In this document: in pieces, positions 35,090-47,321 of the stretch
Numbering within the stretch: position 1 is the first letter of the stretch
Layout: every line of letters starts with the position of its first letter
NCBI GenBank assembly: GCA_030340625.1
Contig: JAOPHQ010002558.1
Coordinates: 249,001 to 313,000, forward strand
Direction: 5' to 3'
DNA length: 64,000 nt
Source: Merluccius polli
Taxonomy: Eukaryota; Chordata; Actinopteri; Gadiformes; Merlucciidae
Notes under the pieces: generated by a model
Seen by the model: the letters and a program-made list of their open reading frames with translations, nothing else
Databases searched by the model: none
What the model was told of the DNA's origin: nothing
Program-made: the position numbers and the translations under genes

Positions 35090-37608
35090 TATACAAACCA
35101 ATAAATGATGAAAATAAAAGTGAGAGGTTGCCATTAAAAGATGGCAGGGAGTGAAATGCATCAAGAAATAATTCAATTACATTTTGTGGTACAAGAACGT
35201 GCACACTACAACAGCTGTGGTGGGGAGAAAAAGTGTTTTGATTTACAAAAGGCCATGTTCAATGAAGTTCTATTGTCCAGAATAGGCAAGACTGGGTTGC
35301 TTACTGTGTGGTATATGTGGAACCTGAAGAACTTCTGTAGATTTAAGAATAATGCCATCTCAACTGGAAAAGGCATTAGTCTTCAAATAAAGGTACAAAG
35401 ATTGAGGATACAAAACATTGCCATGCTCAACATGCAAAAAATATGGTATAGCCTTCAAACTCATTCCGACAATTTCACAAGAGTATTTAGGTATTCACAG
35501 TAACTGTGGATACCTATTGTTTTTGTAGGGATTTCTATGATATCTGCCACATTTTGTGGGAATGAGATTATCATTATTATACCCTATGCCTTAACACACA
35601 CAAAAATTGTGGAAAAACAGCTTTGTTATTTCTAGATACACAAATAAAAACACTTCGAAAAAGTGCTTCCTCTGGGAATGAATGACCTGAACTAAATTCT
35701 TCTGTCCTATGTGTCAGCCTGCAGCAAAATATTCCCCACTAATTTCTACTTGTGAGGCATAACTCACAAAGCTATACGTGATGATAGTTGCTAACAGATA
35801 AGATGCCTGCATCTAAAGACCAAAGAGGGGAGGGTGTGGCGTGGGACGCCGACACACAAATCTGTCAGTAGTTTCTGACAGATTCTTCAATGTGACGCAG
35901 CCATTGCCTGTGCAAGAAAACTAGGAGTCAAGGGCAACCTCAAGAACAGAGGGAACATAAATAAGAGCAGTAGAAGGAAAAACTGATGACGTAGGTATTG
36001 CAGAAGAGCAAAAGCACGTCTCGATACTGGCTTGTACTTTTACTGTGTATAAGGCAAACAACTTCCAGTGGTTTCCTGCTGTGGGCTATTGCTAATTTAG
36101 TGTTTCCTTCCCTAAGCTTAGGCTGTTAACATGCTATCAAACAATTACACAATAAACCTGCTGCCGCTAAAATACGGAGATATCACATTTTTCCATCTAG
36201 GACTAGCTGTCAAATGACAAACAGCTGAAGCTGAAATCCATTCCCTCTTGTTTAAAAGCCAGGCCGGTCCAGTTCAATCCAGCCAGACTCTCAGTCAGCC
36301 AGCCTACCGGTTGCCAGTCCTTACACACATGCCTAAAGTTTAGTCACCCTGGCTTCCTCTTTCTCACGCTGCTCAGTTCCTAGAGCCGAAAACAACAGGG
36401 ATATTGCCATTAGCAGGGCAGGCTGGTGGTGACACCAGCAGCTCCATGGGAAGGTTGTGAACTTCCATTCATCAGATGAAATGCCAGTGTACCGCTGATA
36501 TTCGGGACCGTTGTTCCAAGAAAACGGGATGGCGAGGGTAGGGACATATGGAAGGAAGCGGACTATCCCAATGGGCTGGTAGGTTTTCCAGGTGGTTGTG
36601 GCAGGTGTGCATACTAATCATCATTAGAGTCCTGTTGATGACTGACATGGTTCAATTTAGCTCTACTTTGACATTCTTTCAGTGGGGAAATAAAATATAA
36701 TCTGGAGCAAAAAACAAACCATAGTGGAAATTCACTTTGGAACCAGAGGTGTAAAACAAATGGCACAAGTGATGAATGCCAGAAAGCATTTATTACAATG
36801 ACTTGAAATAGACCTCAGTTACTTGACAAAGGCCCAGTCAAGAGAGTCCAAAGCAGTGCTTTTGTAAATCATTTTTACAGCACTTAATAAGGGAAGGGAG
36901 TGGCAGGTGAAAAAACGGGGCGATAACGTTCTGAAGAGACTGTATCTCTTCATAAAATAGAGGGTTAAGCGTAAGGGAGGGGAGCTAGGGCGTAGGACAC
37001 AAGTGCCTGAGAGAGATAAGATGTGGGCAGGTAGGGAGTGAGCTTGGGAAACTGATAAGAGCAGACGAGGTGCTGTCCACTTGCCTGCCTGCCCATTCGC
37101 TCATCCGCAGCTGAGGGGATTAAGTTGGCAGGCAAAGCTACTGCCACGGCAACAGACTACAGATGATCAGTGACATGTTCGCTCTGAGCCGCACGTATGC
37201 AGTGGAGAGCCAGCCAACAGCCATCTTACAAGCATAACAGAACTGTCACAACTCACACCCATAATCCTACATCTACAGACATGATATTATCCGGGTGACT
37301 GGGGTTAATTACCAACATGTAGTAAAAAGCATTCAAGGCAAATCACCTGCACGGCAAGAGTTTATTGTAAGAGGGCCTTATAGCTTACAAAGAAATATTA
37401 TTCTTAATTATTAATGTGGTTGCAAAGCAAGCCACACTATTGTAATTATCTTTTAATTGCCATTGTATTTACTGCCATACGGCATGGTATAAATGACTTG
37501 TGAGTTTTGTGCAGATCATATATTCCTCCTCAAGAGTTTGGGTATGGCCAAATCACCAATGTTGCTCGACACCACACTACCTCATTTCTAATAAATAGCA
37601 CTGTTGTA
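35090..37608. other. spryd3 intron 6: no feature recognised
   Basis: Mostly single-copy-looking sequence. A 38-bp segment at about 37413-37450 (GTGGTTGCAAAGCAAGCCA) recurs at about 48361-48390 and marks an old dispersed repeat. Confidence 0.5.
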
Positions 37609-38333
37609 TAAGCCAGGGGTTCCCAAACTGTTTCATGCCATGACCCAGCTGTGGAGATACTGCCAAAGACCGACCCACCAAATATTTCATTACCATGTCA
37701 AAAAAGTGAGACGATCAACATTTATCCATGTTGTTCATCAATACAGTCTTCAAAACATACTAATGATCAAATAAAACTGTCAAGACAGTACATATATTTA
37801 AAACATTTAATATTATAAAAATATTGGTTGTGGCCATCCCGCGACCCACTTATGGGTCCCGGCCAAGTGGTAGCCATGACGACCTCCTGTTTGTTAAACC
37901 CTGGCAGAAGCGACTCACGTGTAGTTCCTCTAACCACCTATAGGTGGCTCGTGGTGGTTGGATGCAAAAAGACCCGCCACCATTCTAAGTCCATGGGAAA
38001 AATATGATTATATTATTCTCGTAATACAAAGCGAAAAAACAATTTCTTCTTTTGGTAAGAATCTCAGTGGCTGGATCGTCTCCATATTATGCATTTTGAG
38101 GGTCCCATTTGCCAGTTTTATTTTATTAAAAAGTTATTATGGATTTAACTTTGGCCATAGACTACTGCAAGGCGGCCATTAAATTCTCGCCCTCAATGTG
38201 CCAAATATGGATTGTTTCCGCTGCTGGTTGCAAAAAAAAAAAAATCACGAAATCTACGGCTTTGTAACGGTCATGTGTAAACCAATGGGAGACGTCTATG
38301 GTCCCGACCCATAATTTTAAAACGACTGGCTTA
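37609..38333. mobile_element. Candidate element with TAAGCCAG palindromic ends
   Basis: TAAGCCAGGGGTTCCCAAAC on the left is mirrored by GTTTT...ACGACTGGCTTA on the right, and both subterminal regions contain CATGACCC/GGGTC(C)CGACC words. The type 'CAGGGGTTCCCAAACT' is familiar from hAT elements, but no 8-bp direct duplication is visible. Limits and class are tentative. Confidence 0.45.
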
Positions 38334-39460
38334 ATATCATAAACATCCAAATAAACAGGCAAGTAGTTAGGTTAAAATATCAGTACCCATGTAGGTGACC
38401 AAAGGCAACCTTAATCTCTTTCCCTTTCAAAAGCTTTTACTTTGTGGCTGATAAACCATAGAAAAAGTGCATACCTTTGCTAGGCAAGTATCACCAGCTT
38501 TTGTGTAATACATTTACAGTTTGTACCCACTTGCTTTCAATGCATATTGAGACATCAGTGCAAACAACCCTTTTAGACCAAACACAGTCACCAAAGTCAG
38601 AGCAACTGAATTACATTTTGTATGCAGTGTGAGATGAGATCAGTATTCAAAGCCTTTAGGCAAACGGCTTAAAGGCTATGGCCAACAACTTACGATGAAA
38701 AGATGAAACAGCAGCATATAATTGCAAAGGTTCTGGAGCCCAGGGTGAAAATTAGGCTTTTACAGAGGTATCTATCTATTGACAAGAAAAATAAAGTCCC
38801 TGATTATGAAATTTTAGACAAACTTTATCTCTGCTGTTTCAAGGATAACCGATATGGTAGTTGCAAAGGTATGATATGATAATTATGGAATAACATAAAA
38901 AAGGGAGGACACAGATGTCAAAGTAATAAGAGATACTAAAGTGGAGTTATTAAAACAGAACAACTTGGGCTGTGTCAGATTAGTGTGTGATGGAGAATAT
39001 TTGGCTGGATAGGCATGATGACAGTTGGCAGAGAGCTTGAATCTGATACCCACTTATCTAAACAGGAGTGGCCATCCCGCCGGCTGCAATGTAAACTGTT
39101 CAACAAAGCAAAGAGTCAGCTGCAGACAAGTCACTGCCATCGTCATTGTGCTCAATGCATTCTGCGGCTTTGAGGTTCTCAATTCCGCCTCATAAAAAGC
39201 ATACCAGTCGGAAAAGTCATTTATCTTGCAGCAATCTTGCCCTCTCCCTATTTCTCTAAACCACCAATAAAGATTTTCATCAGGAACGGTTATTATCCAT
39301 ACTTATCAAATAGCAACACATAAAATTATCTCAATGTTTTGCCCAAACGCTACAATCTAATTGCGGCAGTTGAAAACACTGAGCCAGACCTCCATGGCAA
39401 CGGATGTATAGATCCACAACTCCAAGGAAAACCACACTTACAGCCTCAGGTGATAGGTAC
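38334..39460. other. No feature recognised
   Basis: Intron sequence without a supported exon or repeat. Confidence 0.5.
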
Positions 39461-40594
39461 TAGGGATGGGCATTCGAAGAAATGTCCTTGATCGATCATC
39501 GCTAGAATTATCGATCAATTATCGATTAATCGTTATTTTTTTGGGTGGGGGGGGCGGGGGGTGGAGGTGCGCGATTGTTGACGGGGGGGGGGGCGCGTTT
39601 GTAGCGCACCCCGGACCTACGACCGACGTATTATGACCGTCCTGGACCGGCCCAATAATCTGGACCGGCCCAAAAATAATAATACACAAAATAAAAAATA
39701 AAAAATAATCGGCCTGAAATCGTCCGGCCGAACCTCCCTATGGCAGCCCGTCCCTGGTTATAGGCCTATGCGGCGCTCGTAAAAGCCGAACAATGCGCCT
39801 ATGCGCTCTTAAAGGTTTGGAAACGATTCAACAAGACTACATCTGTATTACAATTACAATAAGTAGCCTACTTATCGGCTAACAATAATCAAACAAGGCA
39901 TTAAACTGTATAACTGTTTTGAAAAAAAGGGGAAAAGGCCGACACATGCCGATGCGGCCGGCGCTCGGAAAAGGCTCGCAACAAACAGATGAGCCACACA
40001 TTTAGAAACAATTGCATGAACTATCTAAAAGCAATACCTTAGTCAGAAAACATATATGAGGCTGAACGTTTTGTTAAAATGTCAGTTATGGAAATATTGA
40101 AAATGTTGGAGCGGCTGGCTTGACCACGCGAAACCGAGAGACGTCTGTCTTGACCGCAGTACGCCATCGGTCATTAATCCATAATCGTATTTAACCGTAT
40201 AACTGCACACAACTTTATTTAAAATCAAATGTAAAACATGTGTGTTTGTATTGTGGTGTCCGGTGCGTGTGGCGTGCGGCTCCTCCGGCGGAGCGGTTCA
40301 TGTTAATAGCGGAGTCCGGGAGGGTTCACCTTCACGGCGTAGTTACGAGGGATGTGCGACTATCGGCTTAAAAAATACTAAAGTGTTTTTTAAAGTTAGA
40401 AATATATTTGATATTCAACCGATATTCACGCTCCGAATTACAGCGATCAGACACGGGGAACTAAAGCCGCGATCACCGCACCGCTTCAAGACTCACATGC
40501 AACACAACGTCCTTTTGATCGATAACAATATAAATTGATCGACACATTTCTTAACGATCAATGATCGATCATCGATTAATTATGCCCATCCCTA
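39461..40594. mobile_element. hAT element rich in ATCGAT words (1134 bp)
   Basis: The ends TAGGGATGGGCATTCGA and TAATTATGCCCATCCCTA are flanked by the perfect 8-bp duplication ATAGGTAC (39453-39460 and 40595-40602). Both arms have GATCGAT/ATCGATTAA words. The interior includes a G-tract module (about 39541-39640) and a block (about 40237-40480) that recurs inverted at about 50798-51048. Confidence 0.94.
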
Positions 40595-40612
40595 ATAGGT
40601 ACATATGAAAAT

Positions 40613-40650
40613 GTGTGTGTGTGTGTGCGTGTGCGTGTGCGTGTGTGTGT
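40613..40650. repeat. (GT)n/(GTGC) microsatellite
   Basis: GT run with GC interruptions. Its right end is part of the target site of the LINE insertion that follows. Confidence 0.95.
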
Positions 40651-40667
40651 GTAAACCTTGTTCCATC

Positions 40668-41802
40668 AGCCGTGCGTGAGCTTGCCCGAGCCTCACTTCT
40701 GTTACACCTGAGGAAACGCAAGGTCCCCCCATCTACATCAGAGGATGCCAGCTTCCTCGGGTTCAGGAGAAAACCCAATGGAAAATTGGATACCAACACA
40801 CCAGGCTTTGGCGTGCGCTCGGACTGGCTGGACTTGAACGACCTGTGCAACCGCGCAACTATACAACTGCGCTGGAGGAACACATCGGGGCAGTCAGTGG
40901 AAGCCAACAACAACATCATCACGGACCCAACCATCATGGCAGAGGCAACCATCACAACTGGCGACGACACACATCTTCTTGACACTCAAAACACCAGAAG
41001 GACAATTATCAACCACTTCCATTCGCACATGATTCAGCACTGGACAGGTCTACGCCTACAAGGACAACTGGCCTGCCTGCCCTTTGCGGACCATAGCGTA
41101 TCACACACAGCTCTGAAAAACACAGCTCTACAAGAAGATATCCACAGATTCGTAATAAAAGCCCGTCTTCAAGTATTACCATCAAAGTCCAACCTAGCAA
41201 CATGGTTTCCATCCGCACATGAGCCGTTTTGTCTGCAACATCACAGTCAACAACGTGAGACGATCGCGCACATCCTTAATGGCTGTGCTGCCTATAAAGG
41301 ACTGTACATCGCGCGCCACGACCGTATCGTCTCACTGTTGGAGAAGGAGCTCCGCCACAATGCCAACCTTACTACAATCCACCACAACGAAAAGATCAAG
41401 ACAGACTGGTTCTTCCCCCCACACGAACAGCGTGCTACACTGGAAACCGCCATAAGTAACTTACCAAATACACCCGACATAGTTGTAATTAATGAACACA
41501 CCAAAGACGTTACAATAATAGAAATTGGTTGCTCTTTCGATGCTTACATGGACATTTGCTATGCTTCAAAACTGCTGAAATATCAACCATGGTACAATGT
41601 TTTCAGTAATTCTGGCTATTCCTGTAAAATCATTGCCCTCATTTTTGGTAGTTTAGGTCATGTGCACAAGATGTGTGTGAGAGGCCTGCAGATCTGTGGA
41701 CTACATAAGAACAAGGCCAAAAAACTGGCAAAATATTGCTCTGTATCAGCAGTAATTGGTAGCCTCTACATATGGAGGCGTAGATGTCACCTGTACCCCT
41801 AA
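40668..41802 (+). pseudogene. C-terminal part of LINE ORF2 with restriction-like endonuclease
   Basis: The open frame continues upstream into the GT repeat by chance; LINE coding begins at about SAVRELARASLL. There are about 378 codons of LINE sequence. No reverse-transcriptase core motifs are present, so that part was lost by 5' truncation. Seen in order: a post-RT segment (GFGVRSDWLDLNDLCNRATI), then KARLQVLPSKSNLATW, then a C..H..H/C zinc-knuckle-like motif (FCLQHHSQQRETIAHILNGC followed by ARHD), then TPDIVVINEHTKDVTIIEIG with a downstream K-KY pair. The last is the PD-(D/E)xK-type restriction-like endonuclease of R2/R4/NeSL-group LINEs. In an intact element this nuclease nicks the target DNA to start reverse transcription. 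It ends HLYP-stop at 41802. It is not a host gene. Confidence 0.85.
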
Positions 41803-41907
41803 TGTGCATTATGGACTAGGTTGTTGGCTGCTGTTGTACACCTTTCTATCAAATTTGGATTATGTCACGATATATGCTTATCTTCTAATCCAAATAAAGT
41901 GTTAAAA
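40668..41907 (+). mobile_element. 5'-truncated non-LTR retrotransposon with 22-bp target duplication
   Basis: The same 22 bases flank the insertion at 40646-40667 and 41908-41929 (both read ...GTGTGTAAACCTTGTTCCATC in part), a typical LINE target duplication. The element begins inside coding sequence and ends with a short 3' UTR containing AATAAA (41893-41898), without a long poly(A). The reading frame is open across the whole inserted coding part, so the insertion appears recent. Confidence 0.88.
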
Positions 41908-41929
41908 TGTGTGTAAACCTTGTTCCATC

Positions 41930-43910
41930 CATGGGCATAGGAACAATGTGAATTTTGAAAAGCAAGGGTGTTTTGTTTGGCTGTAGCGGACTGCACTACA
42001 GCAGACTGGGAGAAGAGAGGAGTGCAGATAGCCAAAACAGACCAAGAACAAAATGGAATAATTTCAGTCTTTGTTGAAACCAAACATTGAAATGTTTTAC
42101 TGATCCAAACAATTAAGATAAAGATTATAAGTCTACTTCTGACCCCAAAATCATTAAATATTAATCCTGGATCATGCTGAACAATCGGGATGCTTCAAAA
42201 GCTCTGTCCCTTCATTAATTTTCCAAACTGAACTTTCCCTTGCTCCGTCACTTATAGCTACAAGTCTCCCATCTCAACTGCCCCACATCCAACCCTGCTT
42301 GTCAAAACTCGACAGCATTATCAGTCTCATCAACACACACTTCAGCCCTCACACCGGGGACTACACGAACATCGCTGTGGGCTGATGATGGTAGCTTACT
42401 CACGACAGAAAAAGAGGGGAAAGGTGGAGAGGGTGCTGGGGTGATTAGGGACGGAGAGATTAGGAACTTAAAAAAATAAAATGCTGCTAGGCCGCTGAGC
42501 GGACCATATAGCCGGGCATCCCAGCTGTGAAAACCTCCAACCACATGAGAGAAGGGGGGGGGGACACAGATTCCTTGGAGTCCCGTTACTCCCCTTATTG
42601 AATTTTTACAACCTGGTTGGCTGCCAGGTTCTTGGCTCAACCATCACGTTCCGTGCCACTGCCAGTCCTCGGCCCAGGAAAACAGACAGACAGACAGACA
42701 GAGCGAAAGAGAGAACGAGCGAGAGCGTGAGTGAGCGAGAGAGAGCTTCAGTTGTATTATCCTTCTCACCCGCAGCCCTCTGCTTTTATGACCCAAGTCT
42801 GCTCTAACAAAGGATAGTTGACTTTGTGAGTGTGTGTGCGTATGTGTGTTTTCACATGGTCGAAGTGCTTGTGCTCACGGGAATAGACACGTCTCTCACA
42901 CAACCCCAGCACGTAACGAACAAACACAACTTTCCTGTGTCAATTAGACTCCCAACGCCCCCCACCTCCCAACACTCGCTTTACTTGACCTTTACCAAGG
43001 GTAAAGAGTGCATGGATACGTGTCTGCATGTGTGTGTTTGGAAGAAGGGGGTGGAGGGTTATTAATCCCACAACGCAAGAACAGAGGAGTCATAGTTCAC
43101 TGCAATACGACATGGTGGGATTAGCCATTTTACACCCGTGATGTGCACACTTCACTCACTCCCAACTGATTGTCAAGAAAGACATCAATTCTGTCCTTCT
43201 CTTTCTGACAATACCAACTGCATGAAGGCAAAGGCCAAGGCTTTGACTTTTTGTGTGATATATTTATGGTGACAATTATACCGATTCATAAAGAAACTAA
43301 TTCTTAGGTAGTTTTACATAGATTTTATTTTGAAATATTCATACAAAATCTATGGTATCGTAAAGTAAAACTCCAAAAGGCTTCTTAGGCAATAAAATAT
43401 TTTCCCAATAGCGACATTAAATCGGAATAACTTGGCCATGCTTTTGGCTCCAAGACTTGACCTGGGTTTTCGAGGAACAGTACACATAAAGTTCCTGGCA
43501 ATCGTGAATAAGCATTTGGGATAGACAAAGAAGCACTTTTTAAACACCTTTGCCACATTAAATACAAGAAACAAGTGAAGAATGCAGTGTGTTGCAAAGA
43601 AGGAGAATATTAAAACTGTTATGCTTCCAATCTATGCAACAACAAAAACAACAAACAACAAAAAAGATCTATGTTAATGCCCCACACTTGACCACACGTG
43701 CTTATAAGCAATGTTGCCCATCTCATTCCAGTGACCAATTGGCAGAGGTAGAACTTGCAGATTCTTCTAGAAATTAAAGTACCATTTAATATTTTAAGTC
43801 AACCATCTATTTGACAGCTAATTTTTTCAGGAAATAACATTTACACATTACACTTTTACTTACTATCTTAGAAACAACCCTGGGAAAAGGGTTAGTGGGG
43901 TCCTCCTTAC
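41930..43910. other. spryd3 intron 6, left end: no exon recognised
   Basis: Single-copy-looking sequence with a G-run (42546-42555) and a GACA/GAGA tract (about 42682-42748). No coding exon is supported. Confidence 0.55.
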
Positions 43911-44099
43911 CGTGCCACTGGCTCTGACATCGAAGAGACGCCCCCAGTCGTCCTCGTGGCTGTCCACCATCATCATGCTCTCATCTTCCTCCAGGAACCA
44001 CTCGGCCTGCAGGTCCACCCGCACTTCCTCTCCCAGGGAGTGCATGCCCACAGCGGGGAACAGGCCCTCAGCGGTCACCGGGACCTCCACTGAACCCAC
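43911..44099 (-). CDS. spryd3: spryd3 coding exon 5 (end of SPRY 1, acidic linker)
   Basis: These 189 nt (CCAG/GTGGGT acceptor, ACG/GTAAGG donor) encode exactly 63 codons in phase 0. The first part contains GLFPAVGMHSLGEEVRV, the closing strands of SPRY 1. The second part, with DESMMMVDSHEDDWGRLFDV, is the conserved acidic linker (human: DDSVMMVDSYEDEWGRLHDV) that joins the two SPRY domains. The exon ends ...RASGT, matching the human VCGT/LLEY junction. Confidence 0.95.
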
Positions 44100-44210
44100 C
44101 TGGATGAGACATGGATGCACAGAGACCAACAGTATGAAATGCAGCTCACATTGGAGACAATTGTTTATGCACACAGTGAAAGTTAAAAACACAGACGTAC
44201 ATAAGTGAGC

Positions 44211-44247
44211 ACACACGCACGCACGCACGCACGCACACGCACACGCA
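44211..44247. repeat. (GCAC)n microsatellite in the short intron between exons 4 and 5
   Basis: GCAC and CA units in the 182-bp intron between spryd3 coding exons 4 and 5, taking up about a fifth of it. Confidence 0.9.
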
Positions 44248-44281
44248 GTTGTTTTAGTGATATGTGTAGTGATAAACTGAC

Positions 44282-44417
44282 CTCTTTGCCATTTTTGGTG
44301 AAAAAGACAGTGGTAATTCCTGCCTCTGTATTTTCAAAGTGTATTCCACAGCCGATGCGGTCACCACGGGCACATTTTGGTCCAAACTGCTGCCCTAGCG
44401 GGTTACCGTTGTATAGC
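44282..44417 (-). CDS. spryd3: spryd3 coding exon 4 (SPRY 1)
   Basis: These 136 nt (TTTTAG/G acceptor, GAG/GTCAGT donor) complete the split lysine and encode 45 codons. The peptide has LYNGNPLGQQFGPKCARGDR, then IGCGI, and finishes with FFTKNGKE. FGPKC-GDRIGCGI and V-FFTKNGK are canonical strands of SPRY domains. It is separated from exon 3 by only 195 bp and from exon 5 by 182 bp, so exons 3-5 form a compact cluster in an otherwise very spread-out gene. Confidence 0.95.
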
Positions 44418-44612
44418 CTAAAAGACAGGAGGAGAGGGGTATAACAAAAAAAGAGCAATACAAATTTCTTATCTGATTGAGTGATATTAATATTTAGAGA
44501 ATTATCTTCCAGTAATACACACACAGCGATGGAGAGAGGGATTTCATAGCCACAGAGCACACCAGTCTGGTATGGTACTCAACTGTGTGTAGAAGGTGGT
44601 GGTTTGACTTAC

Positions 44613-44737
44613 TTGCCATTGACAGCATGATAGGCAACAGAGTATGGCAGCCACCCAGGCTGGTGGTCCAGCCGATAGAACTTGGGCACCAGGCCCACAG
44701 CAATCGTCCCTCTAACCCCCGTGTCCACTATCGTCAC
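44613..44737 (-). CDS. spryd3: spryd3 coding exon 3 (SPRY 1 core)
   Basis: These 125 nt run from an AAAG/GTGACG acceptor to an AA/GTAAGTC donor and encode 41 codons plus two bases. The peptide contains VDTGVRGTIAVGLVP and DHQPGWLP, followed by SVAYHAVNGK: the GWxxxSVAYHxxxGK signature of a SPRY domain, nearly identical to human SPRYD3. Asp-Asp before the Gly-Lys in human is replaced by Val-Asn here. The lysine codon is split with the next exon. Confidence 0.95.
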
Positions 44738-44966
44738 CTTTAAATACACGCAAAAAAAGGTTTGCGCTAGGGTTAGGCTTACCGAGATTAAAAGTATCAC
44801 AAGCCAAACAACATGGATGAATAAGGAAGTCGAGCTTGACATCCTTTTACAGATATACAGCTGTTCCATCCACCTGCCAGCCATTCTCCCAAGTCAGGGC
44901 CAAATGACCTGTACTGTCAAGCAGAATAAAAGGTAAAAAGTTGATAGGCCATAGGAGAGTAGTTTT

Positions 44967-44995
44967 CTGTGTGTGTGTGTGTGTGTGTGTGTACC
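44967..44995. repeat. (GT)n microsatellite
   Basis: About 13 GT units, followed by C- and A-runs (44997-45024). Confidence 0.95.
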
Positions 44996-45049
44996 ACCCC
45001 CCCCTCTAATAAAAAAAAAAAAAAGTCGTTCATTCTGTGTTTGTATGTC

Positions 45050-45285
45050 CTGGCTCTTACTTTGATATTCTGCGCTTAGTATTTTCGCACTTATCTCCTT
45101 TGTATTCTAGCAATCAGTTAACTTAGCAATTGGTATGCTTGAAACTTGTTCTTGTGAAATCCTTACTCTACTAATAGCGGTTTAGTGTTGCACTTTCTCC
45201 TAACAAATGTTAGGAGGTTGTACTTATTGTAAGTCGCTTTGGACAAAAGTGTCTGCTAAATGCCCTAAATCTAAATCTGTAACCT
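45050..45285 (+). mobile_element. L2/CR1-like or SINE 3' tail
   Basis: TTGTAAGTCGCTTTGGACAA at about 45227, followed by AAGTGTCTGCTAAATG and a CTAAATCTAAATC tail, is the well-known 3' end shared by many fish L2-type LINEs and their SINE partners. The left limit is a guess. Confidence 0.55.
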
Positions 45286-46498
45286 TTCGTATGGCTCCTA
45301 TTATTGCTGGTGTCCTCTGTGTATCTGTTTTTTTGTGTTTTTTTTTACTTCTTCCAGCATCTGCCTTAGTCTCCATTGCGCCTTCCAGCGCAGGTGGTTA
45401 CCATCTTAAATATCAGTCTGGAGACACAAGACTCTAGGACTTCTAGGATTTTCCCTTCAGTCAAACTCAAAGCCTCCCTTTCTACTGCTGCAACCCGCCG
45501 CCAACCTGTCAGGGTGCTTGCTCTCCATCTTAATGTTCAAAACATCTTCCTTTGACACTTGATGGTCCATCAGCATTGAACACATCAACAGACAACGAGA
45601 ATACCATGGAATATTAATTGTGAAGTAATAAATGTTTTGAGGGTTTTATGTTGTCAGGATGACTGAGATGAGGAAAGAGTAGAAGTGCGGCCATTAATGA
45701 CCTGTCTAGGCAGGCGGATTCATAAATCAAATTCCTCTCAAATAAATCAGCTGAAATGAGCGAAACACTGCAGATGTTTTGAGTCTGGCTCCACAGAGAC
45801 GGATGAGGAAAGGCGTCCACCAAGCAGCCGCTTGCGACAAAGACGAAATGGAATCCTTAACAGAAGCACAATGAGGGATGCGAGGACACTGCTGACGCAT
45901 AATCCGACGGGAGCCTGACCTTTATCGGAATAAAACCACCGCACGCCTTCGAGATATCTGGGAATCTGTGCAGCATGTGCGTCACAGCGACAGACACGTT
46001 GCATAAAAACTATGGGCTCCTCAAATGTTCACCCTAAACTCTCATCTTGTAAATGTCAAGCACAACTAATTCAGTTTCAAACACCCACTATTTAAAACAT
46101 GTTGATTTTGTGGCTGATGCAAGATATTTTAATGTATTTTAATGTAATCAGTTAAATAAAACACAATTTGTTTTTGTTTCAAGTAGGAAGAGGAAGAAAT
46201 ACACTGCTTTAAATAATCACAGTATGTCAAATATACAGTACCACTTCCAAGGATCATTATTATAATTAGCTGTCACCTGGCAGCCTTTTACTTAACAGTG
46301 TGGTTGCTTTATGATAATTAATTAATTACACTATTCATTGTCGTCGTCCATCATTTTGCATTTCCGGGACAGTATTGAGTGAGAGGGCTTCAGCCATCAG
46401 CCGCGAACCGGGAAGCAATGTAAAACCATGGGGCAATAGTGCCCCGTCAATGTATGTCCTGTAAAAGTGCTTGTTTTGCCACTGACAGGCTCATATTG
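45286..46498. other. No feature recognised
   Basis: Intron sequence between coding exons 2 and 3. No exon or delimited repeat. Confidence 0.5.
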
Positions 46499-46502
46499 TT
46501 AA

Positions 46503-47029
46503 AGGGGCACTTGGCAACTCTTCGCCATTTCTTCGCTGGTTTTCACTTTTGACATCGCATGTTTTCTCAACGAGCTCCCCCTACAGGTCTGGGACGTATA
46601 TTACACAACACTGTCGTAAAAAAAACTCACTTGCGGCACTCCTCCCCCTTTCTACCGCTGCTCATGTGCATTTGTTGCCGGGTTTTTTCGTGTGGCGCGA
46701 TGTCTACCGAGGTGTGTAATACATTACACACTGTATCACAGAACACTGACATGTATAGCCGGCGTGATTAACCGTTATTGAGGGGGGGCGTGTGTGTTTA
46801 TGTTGAATTGCCGTAAAGCAGTTCGTGTTTCTCGCTCGTTCTCGCTTCTCGCGATACTTCCGATTTCCATTTTACTGGGACGGTAGTCCCAAAGTTGCAA
46901 GGCTGGTTTTCCACCGGGGGGCGCCGGGGGGAGCGGTGATAGTCACCATTAACACCGGAACAGACCATTTAACCATCCAAATGATTTCCAGACGGGTTTA
47001 TTAAGTTGAAAAAGTTGCCAAGTGCCCCT
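46503..47029. mobile_element. Kolobok-like (TTAA-target) MITE, 527 bp
   Basis: The ends AGGGGCACTTGGCAACT and AGTTGCCAAGTGCCCCT are near-perfect inverses, flanked on both sides by TTAA (46499-46502 and 47030-47033). TTAA duplication with AGGGG-type ends fits T2/Kolobok elements; piggyBac also uses TTAA but has other termini (CCC). No transposase. Confidence 0.85.
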
Positions 47030-47303
47030 TTAATACAAGCGTCTGATAACATTATGTTAAGGATCCGTACAGAGAAATACAACCTTTGTCTTTACTTTTC
47101 GCTTGATCCGTTGTTGTGTCTAACCAAGTCTCGCTTAAGAAATCTCGAGTTACAAGAGGTGCAGGAAGAGTGAGAGTTGGAGAGAGGAGGCAAGAGTTTG
47201 TTGTGTACAGAAAGCGTAGCTTAGTGCTATCTCAAGGATTTAAAAAAAAGCAATGGTTCGCGTTTCCACCGTTCTCTTGTGTGCATGTGGCAGGGTCTAC
47301 TGC

Positions 47304-47321
47304 CACACTGGCGCCCAACGT
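47304..47321 (+). other. Possible LTR-retrotransposon primer-binding site
   Basis: TGGCGCCCAACGTG follows GCCACAC and matches the first 14 bases of the tRNA-Lys1,2 primer-binding site used by several LTR elements. That suggests an LTR ends at about 47302 and an internal region starts here. I found no second LTR, no LTR 5' end and no gag/pol frame downstream. The 47330-47770 region is GC-rich and Ala/Pro-like in all frames. The call could be a chance match. Confidence 0.3.

Noticed and set aside
37609..38333. Confident hAT call for the CAGGGGTTCCCAAACT segment
   Set aside because: No 8-bp direct duplication; the palindromic TAAGCCAG ends leave the boundaries open, so it is kept only as a candidate.
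40242..40538. 98-codon frame as a possible gene
   Set aside because: The same frame occurs in the inverted block at 50798-51048, both within non-autonomous hAT elements; better explained as shared transposon DNA.
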